The notes: generated by a model from the letters alone, not told the origin. Positions 16,873-26,221 are shown, numbered from the stretch's first letter. The stretch: DNA of 64,000 bases from Streptomyces sp. TLI_105 (GCF_900105415.1 NZ_FNSM01000001.1:3510501-3574500), one strand, 5' to 3'. Made by a program: numbers and translations.

Positions 16873-18279
16873 TCAGAGCTGGGAGGGGCTCCGCTTCGGC
16901 AGTCCGTACTTCACGGCGGTCGGGTTCCACAGCCCGGCCGCCTCCTGCTTGGCGGTGGTGGCCTCGCCGCTCTTCGCGTCCCCCGCGGCCTTCTGGCTGG
17001 TCGACCGGGCGTGGCCGCCCTTGCAGGCCTTCTTGGCCTTCATCTGGCCGGCCCAGGCCGCGTAGTGGTCGTCGGCGGCGGCCGAGGCCTGCCAGGCCTT
17101 GGTGAGCGCCGCCGTCAGCACGGCGTTGTCCGGGATCTTGTCGACCGCCAGCGACTGGAGCTGGGTGATCAGCCCCCGTCGCTGCTGGGCGGCGCCCTGC
17201 AGATCGGCCGCGGCCTTGTCGAGGTTCTTGCACTGGTTGATGGAGGCGACCGAGTCGATCACCGTCTGACGGCTGCTGCTGCTGGTCGCGAGCAGCTTGC
17301 TGAGCTCCTGCGCCTGCGGCTCCGCCGGGTCGGCCGGCTTCTCCGTGGGGGCGGGCGCCCCGGTGGAGGGCGCGGCGGAGCTCGCCGCCACGTTCTGGCC
17401 GGGGGTCTTGGGGTCCTTCTCCTCGTCCCCGCCGCTGAGCAGCATCCCGGCGCCGAGGCCGACGACCGCGCAGCCGACGACGACGGCGGCGATCAGCGCG
17501 AGCGGCGACCTGCGGCGCGGCTCGGGCTCGTCGTCGTAGTAGGCGTCCTGGTAGGCGTACTGCTGCTGCGGGGGCTGCGGCGGCTGGTGGTGCTGGGTCT
17601 GCTGCTGGTACGGGGCCGGGGCCGGCTGCTGGTAGCCCTGCGGCGCGTGCGGCTGCTGGGGCGGCCGCGGGGCCTCCGTACGGAAGAGGCTGTCGAACTC
17701 GGCGGGCGGCTGCCGCTCGCCGGGCGTCTGCGCCGGTACGGGGGCGATGTACTGGGTCGCGTCCGAGGCACCGGCCGGGGCGGGCCCCTGGGGGGCGAGC
17801 GGGCCCGTGCCGAGGAACTGGGTGTCGGAGCCCCCGCCCTGCTGCGGCGGCACCGGGGCGATGTACTGGGTCGCGTCCGAGGCGCCGGCCGGCGGCGGGT
17901 AGCCGTACCCCGGCTGCGGAGGAGTGGCCGGTGCGCCGGGGCCCGGGTAGCCGTACCCCGGCTGCGGCGCGCCCTGGACCGGCGGCATCCCGCCCGGGAC
18001 CGGCGCGATGTGCTGGGTCGCCTGCATGTCGGCGGCGGCCGGAGCGCCCGGGCCCGGGTAGCCGTAGCCGGGCTGCGGCGGGCCCTGCTGCGGAGGTATC
18101 GATGGCAGGTACTGGGTGGACTGCATGTCGGCGCCCTGCGGCGCCTCCGGGGGCAGCGGCTGCGCGGGCGGCAGCGGCTGCGCGCCCTGCTGCCCGCCCG
18201 TCTGGCCACCGGCGGGACCCCAGGCGCCGCCCCACGGCTGACCGCCGCCATGCTCCGGACCCTGTCCGTTCTGCGTCAC
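16873..18279 (-). CDS. Pro/Gln-rich single-pass membrane protein with TQYIAPVP repeats
   Basis: A 468-residue protein of unknown function, GTG start after GGGAG. Residues 1 to about 250 are disordered and rich in Gly, Pro and Gln. They contain repeats of GYGYPGPGAPA and five variants of a TQYIAPVP-type motif. A basic stop-transfer stretch (EPRRRSPLALIAAVVVGCAVVGLGAGMLLSGG) makes one membrane segment. The C-terminal about 180 residues are outside, with a helical domain containing two Cys (INQCKNLDKAA, KKACKGGHA). Motifs of this kind recur in Streptomyces membrane proteins and may be phosphothreonine sites; that is an inference. Confidence 0.8.
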   Translation of the reverse strand: MTQNGQGPEHGGGQPWGGAWGPAGGQTGGQQGAQPLPPAQPLPPEAPQGADMQSTQYLPSIPPQQGPPQPGYGYPGPGAPAAADMQATQHIAPVPGGMPPVQGAPQPGYGYPGPGAPATPPQPGYGYPPPAGASDATQYIAPVPPQQGGGSDTQFLGTGPLAPQGPAPAGASDATQYIAPVPAQTPGERQPPAEFDSLFRTEAPRPPQQPHAPQGYQQPAPAPYQQQTQHHQPPQPPQQQYAYQDAYYDDEPEPRRRSPLALIAAVVVGCAVVGLGAGMLLSGGDEEKDPKTPGQNVAASSAAPSTGAPAPTEKPADPAEPQAQELSKLLATSSSSRQTVIDSVASINQCKNLDKAAADLQGAAQQRRGLITQLQSLAVDKIPDNAVLTAALTKAWQASAAADDHYAAWAGQMKAKKACKGGHARSTSQKAAGDAKSGEATTAKQEAAGLWNPTAVKYGLPKRSPSQL

Positions 18280-18415
18280 CGGGACTCCCACCAATAAACC
18301 TACGGAATCGTCGGCTCACGCTACCGGGTGCCGACAGGGCTCCGCACACACGTGTGAGACCGGTTACACAACCCGTTTACGAAACGGACGGCGGTGTCCA
18401 GGGGCGTCCCGCCGG

Positions 18416-19798
18416 TCAGGCCGCGTACAGCTCCATCCGCGCGCCGAACTCCCGCACCACCGCCTCCCCCGCGTACGGCTCCAGGCGCTCCCTCAGATCC
18501 TCCAGGTACTCCGCGCCCCGCGACGACCGCAGCGTGCCGAGCAGTTCGAGCGCCTGCGTGCCCGTCCGGCAGGCCTGCTCCACCTCCCGCTGCTGGACCT
18601 GCGCCGAGGCCAGGAGCGCCAGGCCGATCGCGCGCCGCCGCGCCCGTGACTCCGGATGCCCGGCGATGGACTCCTCCGCCGCCCGTGCCGCCGCCTCCGC
18701 CTGCCCCAGGTCCCGGTGGCAGTGCGCCAGTTCGTCCGCGAGGTAGGCCGCGTCGAAGTGGGCGATCCACGCCGGGTCGTCGCCCGCCTCCGGATCGGCC
18801 CGGTCGAGCGCCCGTGCGGCACGGCCCGCCGCCGTCTCGAAGGCGCGCGCGTCGCCCATCAGCGCGTGCCCGCGCGCCTCCGCCGCGAGGAACATCGCCT
18901 CCGCGCGCGGCGGCACCTTCCCGCGCGCCCCTTCCTGCGCCGCCCTCGCCAACTGGGCGATCTCCCGCGGGTTGCCGAGCTGCGCGGCGAGGTGGCTCAT
19001 CGAGGCGGCGAGCACATAGCCGCCGTACCCCCGGTCCCCCGCCGCCTGCGCGAGCCGCAGCGCCTGGATGTAGTACCGCTGCGCGAGCCCCGGTTCACCG
19101 GTGTCCACCGCCATGTACCCGGCGAGCTCGGTCAGTCGGGCGACCGCCGCGAAGAGCTGCCGGCCGACCGCCTCCCGGTACGAGCCCGACAGCATCCCCG
19201 ACACCACGCTGTTGAGGTAGTGCACCACCACCGGCCGCACGTGGCCGCTGCCGAAGCGCCGGTCGAGGTCGACCAGCGCGGCCGTCATCTCCCGCACCGC
19301 CGCGACGTCCGCGACCCCGACGCGGGCCCCCGCCGTCCGGGCCACGTGCGTGTCGGGACCCGTGATCAGCCAGTCCCTGCTGGGCTCGACGAGGGCGGAG
19401 GCCGCGACCGCCGAGCCGTTCAGGAAGTCCCGGCGCCCCACGTCGCTGCGCCACAGCTCGCAGACCTGCTCGATGGCGCCGGGCACGGTCGGCGCGAACT
19501 GCAGCCCCACCCCGGCGGCGAGGTTCCGGCCGTTGGCCATGCCGACCTCGTCGATCGAGACCGTGCGGCCCAGCTTGCGGCCCAGTGCCTCCGCGATGAT
19601 CCCGGGCGCCCGGCCCCGCGGCTGCTGGCCGCGCAGCCAGCGCGCCACCGACGTCTTGTCGTAGCGCAGGTCGAGGCCGTGCTCGGCGCCGACCATGTTG
19701 ACCCTGCGGGCGAGGCCGGCGTTGGAGCAGCCGGCTTCCTGGATGAGCGCCTGGAGCCGTTCGTTGAGCTGACGCGGAACGAGTGGCCTGGCTGCCAT
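18416..19798 (-). CDS. NsdA-like transcriptional regulator with TPR-type repeats
   Basis: A 460-residue protein with an N-terminal DNA-binding region (LNERLQALIQEAGCSNAGLARRVN, then DKTSVARWLRGQQPRG). It is followed by alpha-helical TPR-like repeats through the C-terminus (AGYMAVDTGEPGLAQRYYIQALRLAQAAGD, AAEARGHALMGD). The arrangement matches the NsdA/NsdB group, which negatively influence sporulation and antibiotic production in Streptomyces; which member this is cannot be settled by eye. ATG 19798 follows GGGGG by about five bases. It is monocistronic, with 278 bp of gene-free sequence upstream. Confidence 0.85.
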   Translation of the reverse strand: MAARPLVPRQLNERLQALIQEAGCSNAGLARRVNMVGAEHGLDLRYDKTSVARWLRGQQPRGRAPGIIAEALGRKLGRTVSIDEVGMANGRNLAAGVGLQFAPTVPGAIEQVCELWRSDVGRRDFLNGSAVAASALVEPSRDWLITGPDTHVARTAGARVGVADVAAVREMTAALVDLDRRFGSGHVRPVVVHYLNSVVSGMLSGSYREAVGRQLFAAVARLTELAGYMAVDTGEPGLAQRYYIQALRLAQAAGDRGYGGYVLAASMSHLAAQLGNPREIAQLARAAQEGARGKVPPRAEAMFLAAEARGHALMGDARAFETAAGRAARALDRADPEAGDDPAWIAHFDAAYLADELAHCHRDLGQAEAAARAAEESIAGHPESRARRRAIGLALLASAQVQQREVEQACRTGTQALELLGTLRSSRGAEYLEDLRERLEPYAGEAVVREFGARMELYAA

Positions 19799-20076
19799 GA
19801 GTACCCCCTGAGGCCGTGCGGTGATCACCGGAGAAGGGATCACTGCCCGGTTGATATCCGGTCAATGCCGATGTGAACACGCGAAACCGGACACGTCGGC
19901 TACGCGGCTGAAACCACCCCGCCGCCGGCGCCCCCACCTGTCCGTACCCACCCCCGCTCCCCTGGCCGCCGCGCGCCCCCGCCAGTGCACCCATGCGCCC
20001 CGCGTGCAGGATCGATGCGTCAACACGCCGACCGCCGCGCCCGTAACCCCAGGTGACGTGGGAAGTTGTGCTCACC

Positions 20077-20754
20077 GTGGAAGAGACCATGGGAGTCACG
20101 GAAGCCGCACAGATCCCCAAGCAGCGGGGCGAGCAGCTGCTGGACAGCGCCGTGCGGTACGCGGAAGAGCGGCACTGGGACGTGTTTCCCGGGACCTGGC
20201 TGGAAGCCGTCGAAGGCAGGGAGCGCTGCTCCTGCGGCGCGGACGCGTGCGCCGTGCCCGGCGCCCACGCGGTCAGGCCCGACTGGTCGACCCAGGCGAC
20301 CGGGAGCGGGGTCGGGGCGCGGCGGATGTGGTCGAAGACGCCGAAGGCGTCGATCCTGCTGCCGACCGGCCGCACCTTCGACGCGATCGAGGTGTCCGAG
20401 TCGGCCGGCTTCCTGGCCCTCGCCCGCATGGAGCGCATGGAGCTGACGCTCGGCCCGGTGACCTGCACCCCGGACCGCCGCATGTACTTCTTCGTGCTCC
20501 CCGGCGCCGCCGCCAAGGTCCCGGACCTCGTCCGCAAGCTCGGCTGGGCCCCGGCCTCCATCGACCTCGTCACGCGCGGCGAGGGCCACTACGTGGCGGC
20601 CCCGCCCACCCGGATCGGCGGCTTCGGCGCGGTCCAGTGGGCGCGGCGCCCCACCCCGGCGAACCGCTGGCTGCCGGACGCGGAGGAGCTGATCAGCGCC
20701 CTCGCGTACGCGTGCGGCCGGGAGGCGGCGGAGGCCCGGAGCCGCGCGCAGTGA
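20077..20754 (+). CDS. bifunctional DNA primase/polymerase-like protein
   Basis: A 225-residue protein of the prim-pol domain family that is common as a chromosomal gene in Streptomyces. It has RYAEERHWDVFPGTWLE, the Cys-rich CSCGADACAVPGAHAVRPDW loop, ASILLPTGRTFDAIEV with the acidic metal-site residues, and APPTRIGGFGAVQWAR. No helicase domain or plasmid genes are attached, so its role is unclear. Start uncertain: GTG 20077 fits family members as I remember them; ATG 20089 and GTG 20053 are alternatives. It precedes the ABC exporter genes but a palindrome separates them. Confidence 0.82.
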   Translation: MEETMGVTEAAQIPKQRGEQLLDSAVRYAEERHWDVFPGTWLEAVEGRERCSCGADACAVPGAHAVRPDWSTQATGSGVGARRMWSKTPKASILLPTGRTFDAIEVSESAGFLALARMERMELTLGPVTCTPDRRMYFFVLPGAAAKVPDLVRKLGWAPASIDLVTRGEGHYVAAPPTRIGGFGAVQWARRPTPANRWLPDAEELISALAYACGREAAEARSRAQ

Positions 20755-20784
20755 CGCGGGGGCGCCGTCGACCGCGTTTGTAGG

Positions 20785-20813
20785 GTGGTCCCCGTAAGCA
20801 TTACGGGGACCAC
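20785..20813. promoter_or_regulatory. perfect 13-bp palindrome at the ABC exporter promoter
   Basis: GTGGTCCCCGTAA and its exact reverse complement flank GCA. A TAGGGT hexamer at 20781-20786 just before and into it fits a -10 box, so the palindrome would cover the transcription start. It is 18 bp before the ATPase gene start. It could be a repressor operator or an RNA hairpin in the 5' leader. Confidence 0.55.
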
Positions 20814-20830
20814 TGAAGGGTTGACGGACC

Positions 20831-21688
20831 ATGCCTGACCAGGCATTTGACGGAGCGTTCGACAGAGCGGGCACCGCACCGGGGGAAGGTGCGGTGCCCG
20901 CCGTGCGCGTCGAGGGGCTGTGGAAGCGCTTCGGACAGCAGATCGCGGTGAACGGGATCGACCTCGTCCTGCCCGCCGGCCGGTTCATCGGGCTCGTGGG
21001 GCCCAACGGAGCCGGCAAGACCACCACCCTCTCCATGATCACCGGCCTGCTGCGGCCCGACCAGGGGCGGATCCTCGTCGCCGGCCACGACGTGTGGGCC
21101 GACCCGGAGTCGGTCGCCCAGGTCAAGGCCCGCATCGGCATCCTGCCGGAGGGCCTGCGGCTCTTCGAGCGCCTCTCGGGCCGTGAACTCCTCGCCTACA
21201 GCGGCCGGCTGCGCGGACTGCCCGGTGCCGAGGTCGACAAGCGGGCGGCGCAGCTCCTCGACGTCCTCGACCTGACCGGCTCGCAGAACAAGCTGGTCGT
21301 CGACTACTCCACCGGCATGCGGAAGAAGATCGGCCTCGCCGCCGCGCTCCTGCACAACCCCGAGGTCCTCTTCCTCGACGAGCCCTTCGAGGGCGTCGAC
21401 CCGGTCTCCGCGCAGACCATCCGCGGCGTCCTGGAGCGGTACACCTCCTCCGGCGCGACCGTCGTCTTCTCCAGCCACGTCATGGAGCTCGTCGAGTCCC
21501 TCTGCGACTGGGTCGCCGTCATGGCGGCCGGCCAGATCCGGGCACAGGGCCCGCTGGCCGAGGTCCGGGGCCCCGCGCCCTCCCTCCAGGCGGCGTTCCT
21601 GGAGCTCGTCGGCGCGAACGGCCGCGAGGCGGCCGGGGACTCGCTGGACTGGCTGGGCGGCGGGGCGGGTTCGGGCGGGGCCCGGTGA
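20831..21688 (+). CDS. ABC transporter ATP-binding protein
   Basis: A 285-residue ATPase with Walker A GPNGAGKTTT near residue 57, Q-loop region, signature YSTGMRKKIGLAAALLHN (a variant of LSGGQ), Walker B EVLFLDEPFEGVDP and H-loop VFSSHVMELVESL. It powers the membrane partner encoded next, whose ATG (21685) overlaps this stop. The motif set is that of drug- or peptide-type exporters. An N-terminal extension of about 24 residues precedes the domain. Confidence 0.93.
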   Translation: MPDQAFDGAFDRAGTAPGEGAVPAVRVEGLWKRFGQQIAVNGIDLVLPAGRFIGLVGPNGAGKTTTLSMITGLLRPDQGRILVAGHDVWADPESVAQVKARIGILPEGLRLFERLSGRELLAYSGRLRGLPGAEVDKRAAQLLDVLDLTGSQNKLVVDYSTGMRKKIGLAAALLHNPEVLFLDEPFEGVDPVSAQTIRGVLERYTSSGATVVFSSHVMELVESLCDWVAVMAAGQIRAQGPLAEVRGPAPSLQAAFLELVGANGREAAGDSLDWLGGGAGSGGAR

Positions 21689-23310
21689 TGAGCGCCTCCA
21701 CCACCGCCCCCGCGCCGTCCCTCACGTCCGTCTTCGTACGGCTCAAGCTGTCGCTGCTGCGGAACGGGCTGCGGCAGTCCGGCGGGCGGACCGCCGCGTA
21801 CATCATGTCGATCGTCTTCGGCGCCGCCTTCGCCGCCGGCATAGTGCTGGCCTTCGTCCTGCTGCGGGGCCACGCGGCCGCCGCCACCGTCGCGGTCCTC
21901 GTCGCCGGGGTCCTCGCGCTGTCCTGGACGGTCATGCCGCTGTTCATCCCGAGCGGCGACGAGACGCTGGACCCCTCGCGGCTCGTGATGCTGCCGCTGC
22001 GGCCCCGGCCGCTGGTGCGGGCGCTGCTCGTGGCCTCCCTCGTGGGCGTCGGGCCCGTCCTCACCTTCGTACTGGTCCTCGGCGCGGCCCTGTCCCTCGC
22101 GCACGGCGCGGCCGGCACCGTCGTCGCCGTCCTCGGCGTGCCGCTCGCGACCGTGACGTGCGTGGCGCTGTCCCGGTCCGTGGCCGCCGCCAACATCCGG
22201 CTCCTCACCTCCCGCAAGGGCCGGGACCTGGCCCTGCTGAGCGGCCTGGTCATCGCGGTCGGCATGCAGTTCGTGAACTTCGGCGCCCAGCGGCTCGGCC
22301 GGGCCGGGGGCCTGGACCCCCTGGAGCCGGTGGCGGCCGTCGTGGGCTGGCTGCCGCCGGCCGCCGCGATCGGCGCCGTCGACTCCGCGAGCCGGGGCGA
22401 CCACGCGGTGGCGGCGGCCCGGCTGCTGCTCACGGCGGCGGTCCTCGTGGCGCTCGTGTACTGGTGGCGGCGGAGCCTGGTGCGGCTGATGGTCGAGCCG
22501 GACGGCTCCACGATCGGCGCGGCCTCCGACGCGGCCGCCCGTGACGGGTCCGGCGGCTCGGGGCTGCTCGCCCGGATCCTCCCGGCCGGGCGCACCGGCA
22601 CCGTCATGGAGCGCAGCCTGCGGTACGTCTGGCGGGACCCGAAGACGAAGGCGGCGTGGGTGACCTCGCTCGCCATCGGCCTGATCGTGCCGCTCTTCAA
22701 CGCCTTCCAGGGCGGGGGCTCGATCTACTTCGCCTGCTTCGCCTCCGGCATGCTCGGCATGCTGATGTACAACCAGTTCGGACAGGACACCTCGGCGTTC
22801 TGGATGGTCGCGCAGACCATCGCGACGCCGGCCGACGCGTACGCCGAACTCAGGGCGCGGGCCCTGGCCCTGCTGTCGATCACGGTGCCGTACACGGTGC
22901 TCGTGACGGCGGTGACGGCCGGTGTCCTCGGTGACTGGGGGAAGTTCCCCGAGGGCCTCGGCCTGGCGTTCGGCCTGCTCGGCGCGATGGTCGGGACGGG
23001 CGCGGTGACCTCGGCGCGCTTCCCGTACTCGGTCCCCCAGGACAGCGGCTACAAGAACGTGGTGCCGGGGCAGGCCGGGCTGGCCTGGATCTCGATCTTC
23101 GGCGGCATGATCACGGCGGCGGTGCTGAGCTCCCCGCTCATCGCCGCGACGATCTACCTCCACGTCTCCGACCGGCAGTCCCTGCTGTGGCTCCTCCTCC
23201 CGGCCGGACCGCTCTACGGCGCGCTCCTCGTCCTCGCGGGCCTCAAGCTGGCGGCCCCGCGCACGGCGGGACGCCTGCCGGAGATCCTGGCGGCGGTCAG
23301 CAAGGGGTAG
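21685..23310 (+). CDS. ABC transporter permease
   Basis: A 541-residue integral membrane protein with about twelve hydrophobic segments in two groups, separated by a cytoplasmic stretch near residues 270-310 that includes MERSLRYVWRDPKTKAAW. It overlaps the ATPase gene by four bases (ATGA) and forms the transport channel with it. The substrate is unknown. It ends 70 bp from the convergent phosphotransferase gene. Confidence 0.9.
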   Translation: MMSASTTAPAPSLTSVFVRLKLSLLRNGLRQSGGRTAAYIMSIVFGAAFAAGIVLAFVLLRGHAAAATVAVLVAGVLALSWTVMPLFIPSGDETLDPSRLVMLPLRPRPLVRALLVASLVGVGPVLTFVLVLGAALSLAHGAAGTVVAVLGVPLATVTCVALSRSVAAANIRLLTSRKGRDLALLSGLVIAVGMQFVNFGAQRLGRAGGLDPLEPVAAVVGWLPPAAAIGAVDSASRGDHAVAAARLLLTAAVLVALVYWWRRSLVRLMVEPDGSTIGAASDAAARDGSGGSGLLARILPAGRTGTVMERSLRYVWRDPKTKAAWVTSLAIGLIVPLFNAFQGGGSIYFACFASGMLGMLMYNQFGQDTSAFWMVAQTIATPADAYAELRARALALLSITVPYTVLVTAVTAGVLGDWGKFPEGLGLAFGLLGAMVGTGAVTSARFPYSVPQDSGYKNVVPGQAGLAWISIFGGMITAAVLSSPLIAATIYLHVSDRQSLLWLLLPAGPLYGALLVLAGLKLAAPRTAGRLPEILAAVSKG

Positions 23311-23380
23311 GGGGACGAAGGGGCCCCGGGCGGGCGGACATCGCCGGCCCGGGGCGGCCGTCGGCCTTCGCTCGCGTCGC

Positions 23381-24265
23381 TCACGTCACCGACGCCAGTA
23401 CGCGGGCGAGGGCGGCGTGGCCCGCCGGGCCCCAGGTCGGCTTCCCGCCCGGGAGGCCGCGTTCGCCGGCGCGGCCGATGCCGATGAGGCCGACCGCCCG
23501 GAGGAGGGCCCAGCCCCGGGCGCGGCGGACGGTCGCCTCGTCCACGCGCGCGTACGCCTCGAAGAAGCGCGGGCCCGCGCCCTCCGGCAGCAGCAGCCAC
23601 GCGGCGGAGAGGTCCGTCGCCGGGTCGCCCGCGCAGAGCTCGCCGAAGTCCAGCACTCCGGCGAGGGTGCCGTCCGCGACGACGACGTTCGCGGGGTGCA
23701 GGTCCCCGTGCAGCCACACCGGCGGGCCCTGCCAGGCGGGGGCCGCGAGGGCGTCCTCCCACACCCGCCGCACGGCTCCCGGGTCGGCGGACGCGGCGAG
23801 GAGCGGGAACCCCTCCTCGAACCCCGCCGTGAAGCCCTCCAGGGGCACGCCCCGGTCCGGGTTGGCGGGGGCCTCCTCGGGCGCCTCGCGGTGGAGGGCC
23901 CGCAGGAAGCCCGCCAGGGCCCCCGCCGCGTGGTCGCCGCGCGTGAGGGGGGTGGCGTCGCCCGGCTCACCCGGGACCCAGCGGGCGACCGTCCAGAACC
24001 GGGGGAAGCGCGCGGACGGCTCCCCGGGGCGTACGGGGACGGGCACGGGCAGCGGAAGCAGCGGCGCCAGGGCCGGCAGCCAGCGGTGCTCCTTGCGCAG
24101 CAGGCCGGGGGCCCGTTCGGTACGGGGCATCCGTACGGCCAACTCGTCGCCCAGGCGCCACAGTTGGTTGTCCCAACCGCCCGGCACCGGCCGGATCGGC
24201 AGCTCCGCCAGATCCGGGTGCCGGTCCCGCAGCAGCGCCCGCACGAGACCCTCGTCGATGTCCAT
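23381..24265 (-). CDS. aminoglycoside phosphotransferase-family kinase
   Basis: A 294-residue APH-fold kinase. The catalytic loop WLHGDLHPANVVV and the metal motif VLDFGELCAGDPATDLSAAW are intact. The N-terminal lobe opens VPGGWDNQLWRLGDELAVRMPRT. Such genes are common in Streptomyces and phosphorylate varied substrates, so resistance to an aminoglycoside should not be assumed. Start at MDIDEGLV (24265) chosen because the upstream open frame has Arg/Ser-rich non-family sequence. Divergent from the GNAT gene. Confidence 0.9.
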   Translation of the reverse strand: MDIDEGLVRALLRDRHPDLAELPIRPVPGGWDNQLWRLGDELAVRMPRTERAPGLLRKEHRWLPALAPLLPLPVPVPVRPGEPSARFPRFWTVARWVPGEPGDATPLTRGDHAAGALAGFLRALHREAPEEAPANPDRGVPLEGFTAGFEEGFPLLAASADPGAVRRVWEDALAAPAWQGPPVWLHGDLHPANVVVADGTLAGVLDFGELCAGDPATDLSAAWLLLPEGAGPRFFEAYARVDEATVRRARGWALLRAVGLIGIGRAGERGLPGGKPTWGPAGHAALARVLASVT

Positions 24266-24395
24266 GCCGTCCCCCGTGATGGCTGTCCGTCCGATCGTCG
24301 ACCGCCTTGGAGCGTACGCGTGGAGGACACCGCGACGACGACCCCGCCGGAGAAATCCCTTGCCCGAGGCGATCCGCACGGACGACCCTCCCCGC

Positions 24396-24938
24396 ATGGA
24401 CCTCTCACAGCACGCTCCCCTGGAACGCATCGAGCTCGACGGCGGTCTCACGCTGCGCGCGTTCGAGGGCGAGGCGGACCTTCCGGAGTTCTTCCGGGTC
24501 GTCGACGAGTCGGTGGAGCACCTGCGGCCGTGGATGCCGTGGGTCGCCGAGCACAGCCGGGAGAGGACCGCGCGGTTCCTGGCCGGGCGGGCGGAACTGT
24601 GGGCGAGCGGCGACCAGTACAGCTACGCGGTCGTGCTCGACGGGGCCGTCGTCGGGTCCTGCGGACTGCACCGGCACGACGACACCGTGGAGATCGGATA
24701 CTGGCTGCACCCGGGCGCCACCGGACGGGGTCTCGCCACGCGTGCCGCCCGCGCCCTCGTCGAGCAGGCGTTCCGCCTTCCCGGCGTCACCGCCGTCGAG
24801 ATCGTCCACGATGCCGCCAACCACGCCAGCGCCGCCGTCCCGGCCCGCCTCGGCTTCACCGACCACCTCCGCCGCCCCCACGAACCGGCCGCCCCGGCGG
24901 AGACGGGCGAGGACCGGGTCTGGCGGCTGAGCCGGTGA
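24396..24938 (+). CDS. GNAT acetyltransferase (RimL type)
   Basis: A 180-residue N-acetyltransferase similar to ribosomal-protein Ser/Ala acetyltransferases. The acetyl-CoA loop is HPGATGRGLATRAARALVEQAF; before it lies IGYWLHPG and after it GVTAVEIVHDAANHASAAVPARLGF, both typical. ATG 24396 has no strong ribosome site; a TTG at 24360 would add twelve residues. It is divergent from the phosphotransferase gene and 23 bp before the SMI1/KNR4 gene, so it may be co-transcribed with that. Confidence 0.88.
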   Translation: MDLSQHAPLERIELDGGLTLRAFEGEADLPEFFRVVDESVEHLRPWMPWVAEHSRERTARFLAGRAELWASGDQYSYAVVLDGAVVGSCGLHRHDDTVEIGYWLHPGATGRGLATRAARALVEQAFRLPGVTAVEIVHDAANHASAAVPARLGFTDHLRRPHEPAAPAETGEDRVWRLSR

Positions 24939-24961
24939 ACGGGCTTCCCTAGGATGCGCGG

Positions 24962-25474
24962 ATGGCGGGTTTCGACGGGGTGAGGGCGACGTTCTGGGGC
25001 GAGGGTCCGTACGGGGCCCCGCCGCCGCTGACCGACGCGGTCGTGCGGGAGGCCGAACACCGGCTCGGCGTCCGCCTGCCGGCGTCGCTCCTTGAGCTCC
25101 TGCGGGACCGCAACGGCGGTGTCGTGGCGGAGGCGTGGAACGCGTACCCCACGGACGTGCCGACCTCGTGGAGCGACGATCACGTCCCGTTCGACCTGAT
25201 GAGGGGCATCGTCGAGGAGGACGGCGACCACTTCTCGATCCTCGACTCGCCCTATCTGGTCGAGGAGTGGGGGCTGCCGTCGCCCCTGGTCCTGCTCTCC
25301 GGCGAGGGTCACTGGTGGATCGCCCTCGACTACCGGACGTGCGGAGCGGCCGGGGAGCCGTCCGTCGCGTGGTTCGACCCGGGGGACGCGACCGAACTGC
25401 CGCTGGCCGGGGACTTCCGGACGTTCGTCGAGGGCCTGAGGGCCTCGGCGTCGTTCTACGACGGACAGGACTGA
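24962..25474 (+). CDS. SMI1/KNR4-family protein
   Basis: A 170-residue protein of the SMI1/KNR4 (SUKH) superfamily. It shows the fold's signature: an opening DAVVREAEHRLGVRLPASLLELLRDRNGG, then WWIALDYRT and VAWFDPGDATELPLAGDFRTFVEGL. Many SUKH proteins are immunity proteins of contact-dependent toxins, others have housekeeping roles. No toxin gene is visible next to it, so no immunity role can be claimed. Confidence 0.88.
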   Translation: MAGFDGVRATFWGEGPYGAPPPLTDAVVREAEHRLGVRLPASLLELLRDRNGGVVAEAWNAYPTDVPTSWSDDHVPFDLMRGIVEEDGDHFSILDSPYLVEEWGLPSPLVLLSGEGHWWIALDYRTCGAAGEPSVAWFDPGDATELPLAGDFRTFVEGLRASASFYDGQD

Positions 25475-25561
25475 CGGGGGCCTGACCGGTCGCCGAACCG
25501 ACCGGGGTCCTCGGTCACCGCACCCGCCTGCTCGCGGGCGAGATCTGACAGGGAGACGGCC

Positions 25562-26110
25562 TTGCCGACACGTACGAGAACGGCCCTTCTGCTCGCGGTG
25601 GTCCTGACGAGCGGGGGCCTCACCGGCTGCTCGTCGCTCTCGGCCGTCATGGGCCTCGGCAGCTGCGAGGGCAGCGAGGAGCGGGTGGAGCAGCTCCGGT
25701 CGCTCGCCCTCCTCGACGCGCCGCCGGAGGGAGCCACCGAGGTCCGGGGGTACGAGGGCGTCGAGGCGGAATGCTGGGAGGACAGCGGCGACGCCGCGAT
25801 CTCCGCCGACCACATGTACGTCCACCCCGGCACCCCCGCCGAAGTGATCCGGCACTACCGGACGGCGGCGGCCCGGGACGGCTGGCTCCCCGGCCCGTCC
25901 CGCCCCGCGCCCCCCAGGGTGCCGATCGACCTGTGCTTCACCCGCAACGTGAACGGCACCCCGACGATCCTGACCGTCTGGTCCCTCACCCCCGGGACCT
26001 TCGGCGCCTCGGAGGGCCACCCGTTTCCCCCCGAACTCACCACGGGCTCGGGCTTCCTCGTCGAGGCGATGGCGGACCCCGCGGGAGAGCCGATCGACTG
26101 CGAGGACTGA
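25562..26110 (+). CDS. secreted lipoprotein of unknown function
   Basis: A 182-residue protein with a TTG start six bases after GGGAG. The signal peptide is RTRTALLLAVVLTSGGLTGC with the lipobox Cys at about residue 22. The mature domain contains VYVHPGT-like HMYVHPGTPAEVIRHYRTAAARDGW and two or three further Cys. The type recurs in Streptomyces; function unknown. A strong hairpin terminator follows at once. Confidence 0.75.
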   Translation: MPTRTRTALLLAVVLTSGGLTGCSSLSAVMGLGSCEGSEERVEQLRSLALLDAPPEGATEVRGYEGVEAECWEDSGDAAISADHMYVHPGTPAEVIRHYRTAAARDGWLPGPSRPAPPRVPIDLCFTRNVNGTPTILTVWSLTPGTFGASEGHPFPPELTTGSGFLVEAMADPAGEPIDCED

Positions 26111-26113
26111 CCC

Positions 26114-26146
26114 GAGGGCCTCCACCCCGTCGGGGCGGAGGCCCTC
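26114..26146 (+). terminator. hairpin terminator after the lipoprotein gene
   Basis: GAGGGCCTCC at 26114-26123 pairs with GGAGGCCCTC at 26137-26146 around a CCCCG/CGGGG inner stem. It lies 3 bp after the stop codon and faces the convergent hydrolase gene, so it may serve both strands. Confidence 0.8.
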
Positions 26147-26221
26147 ACGCTTCACCGGACCCGGATCAGAACGCGCCGTTCAGGCCCCTCCGGCCGGTGT
26201 CGTCCGGGGGATCTCGGGCTG

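Noticed and set aside
23381..24265. Antibiotic resistance by the phosphotransferase-fold kinase
   Set aside because: The catalytic motif is general to the fold and there is no antibiotic cluster context, so only the family is assigned.
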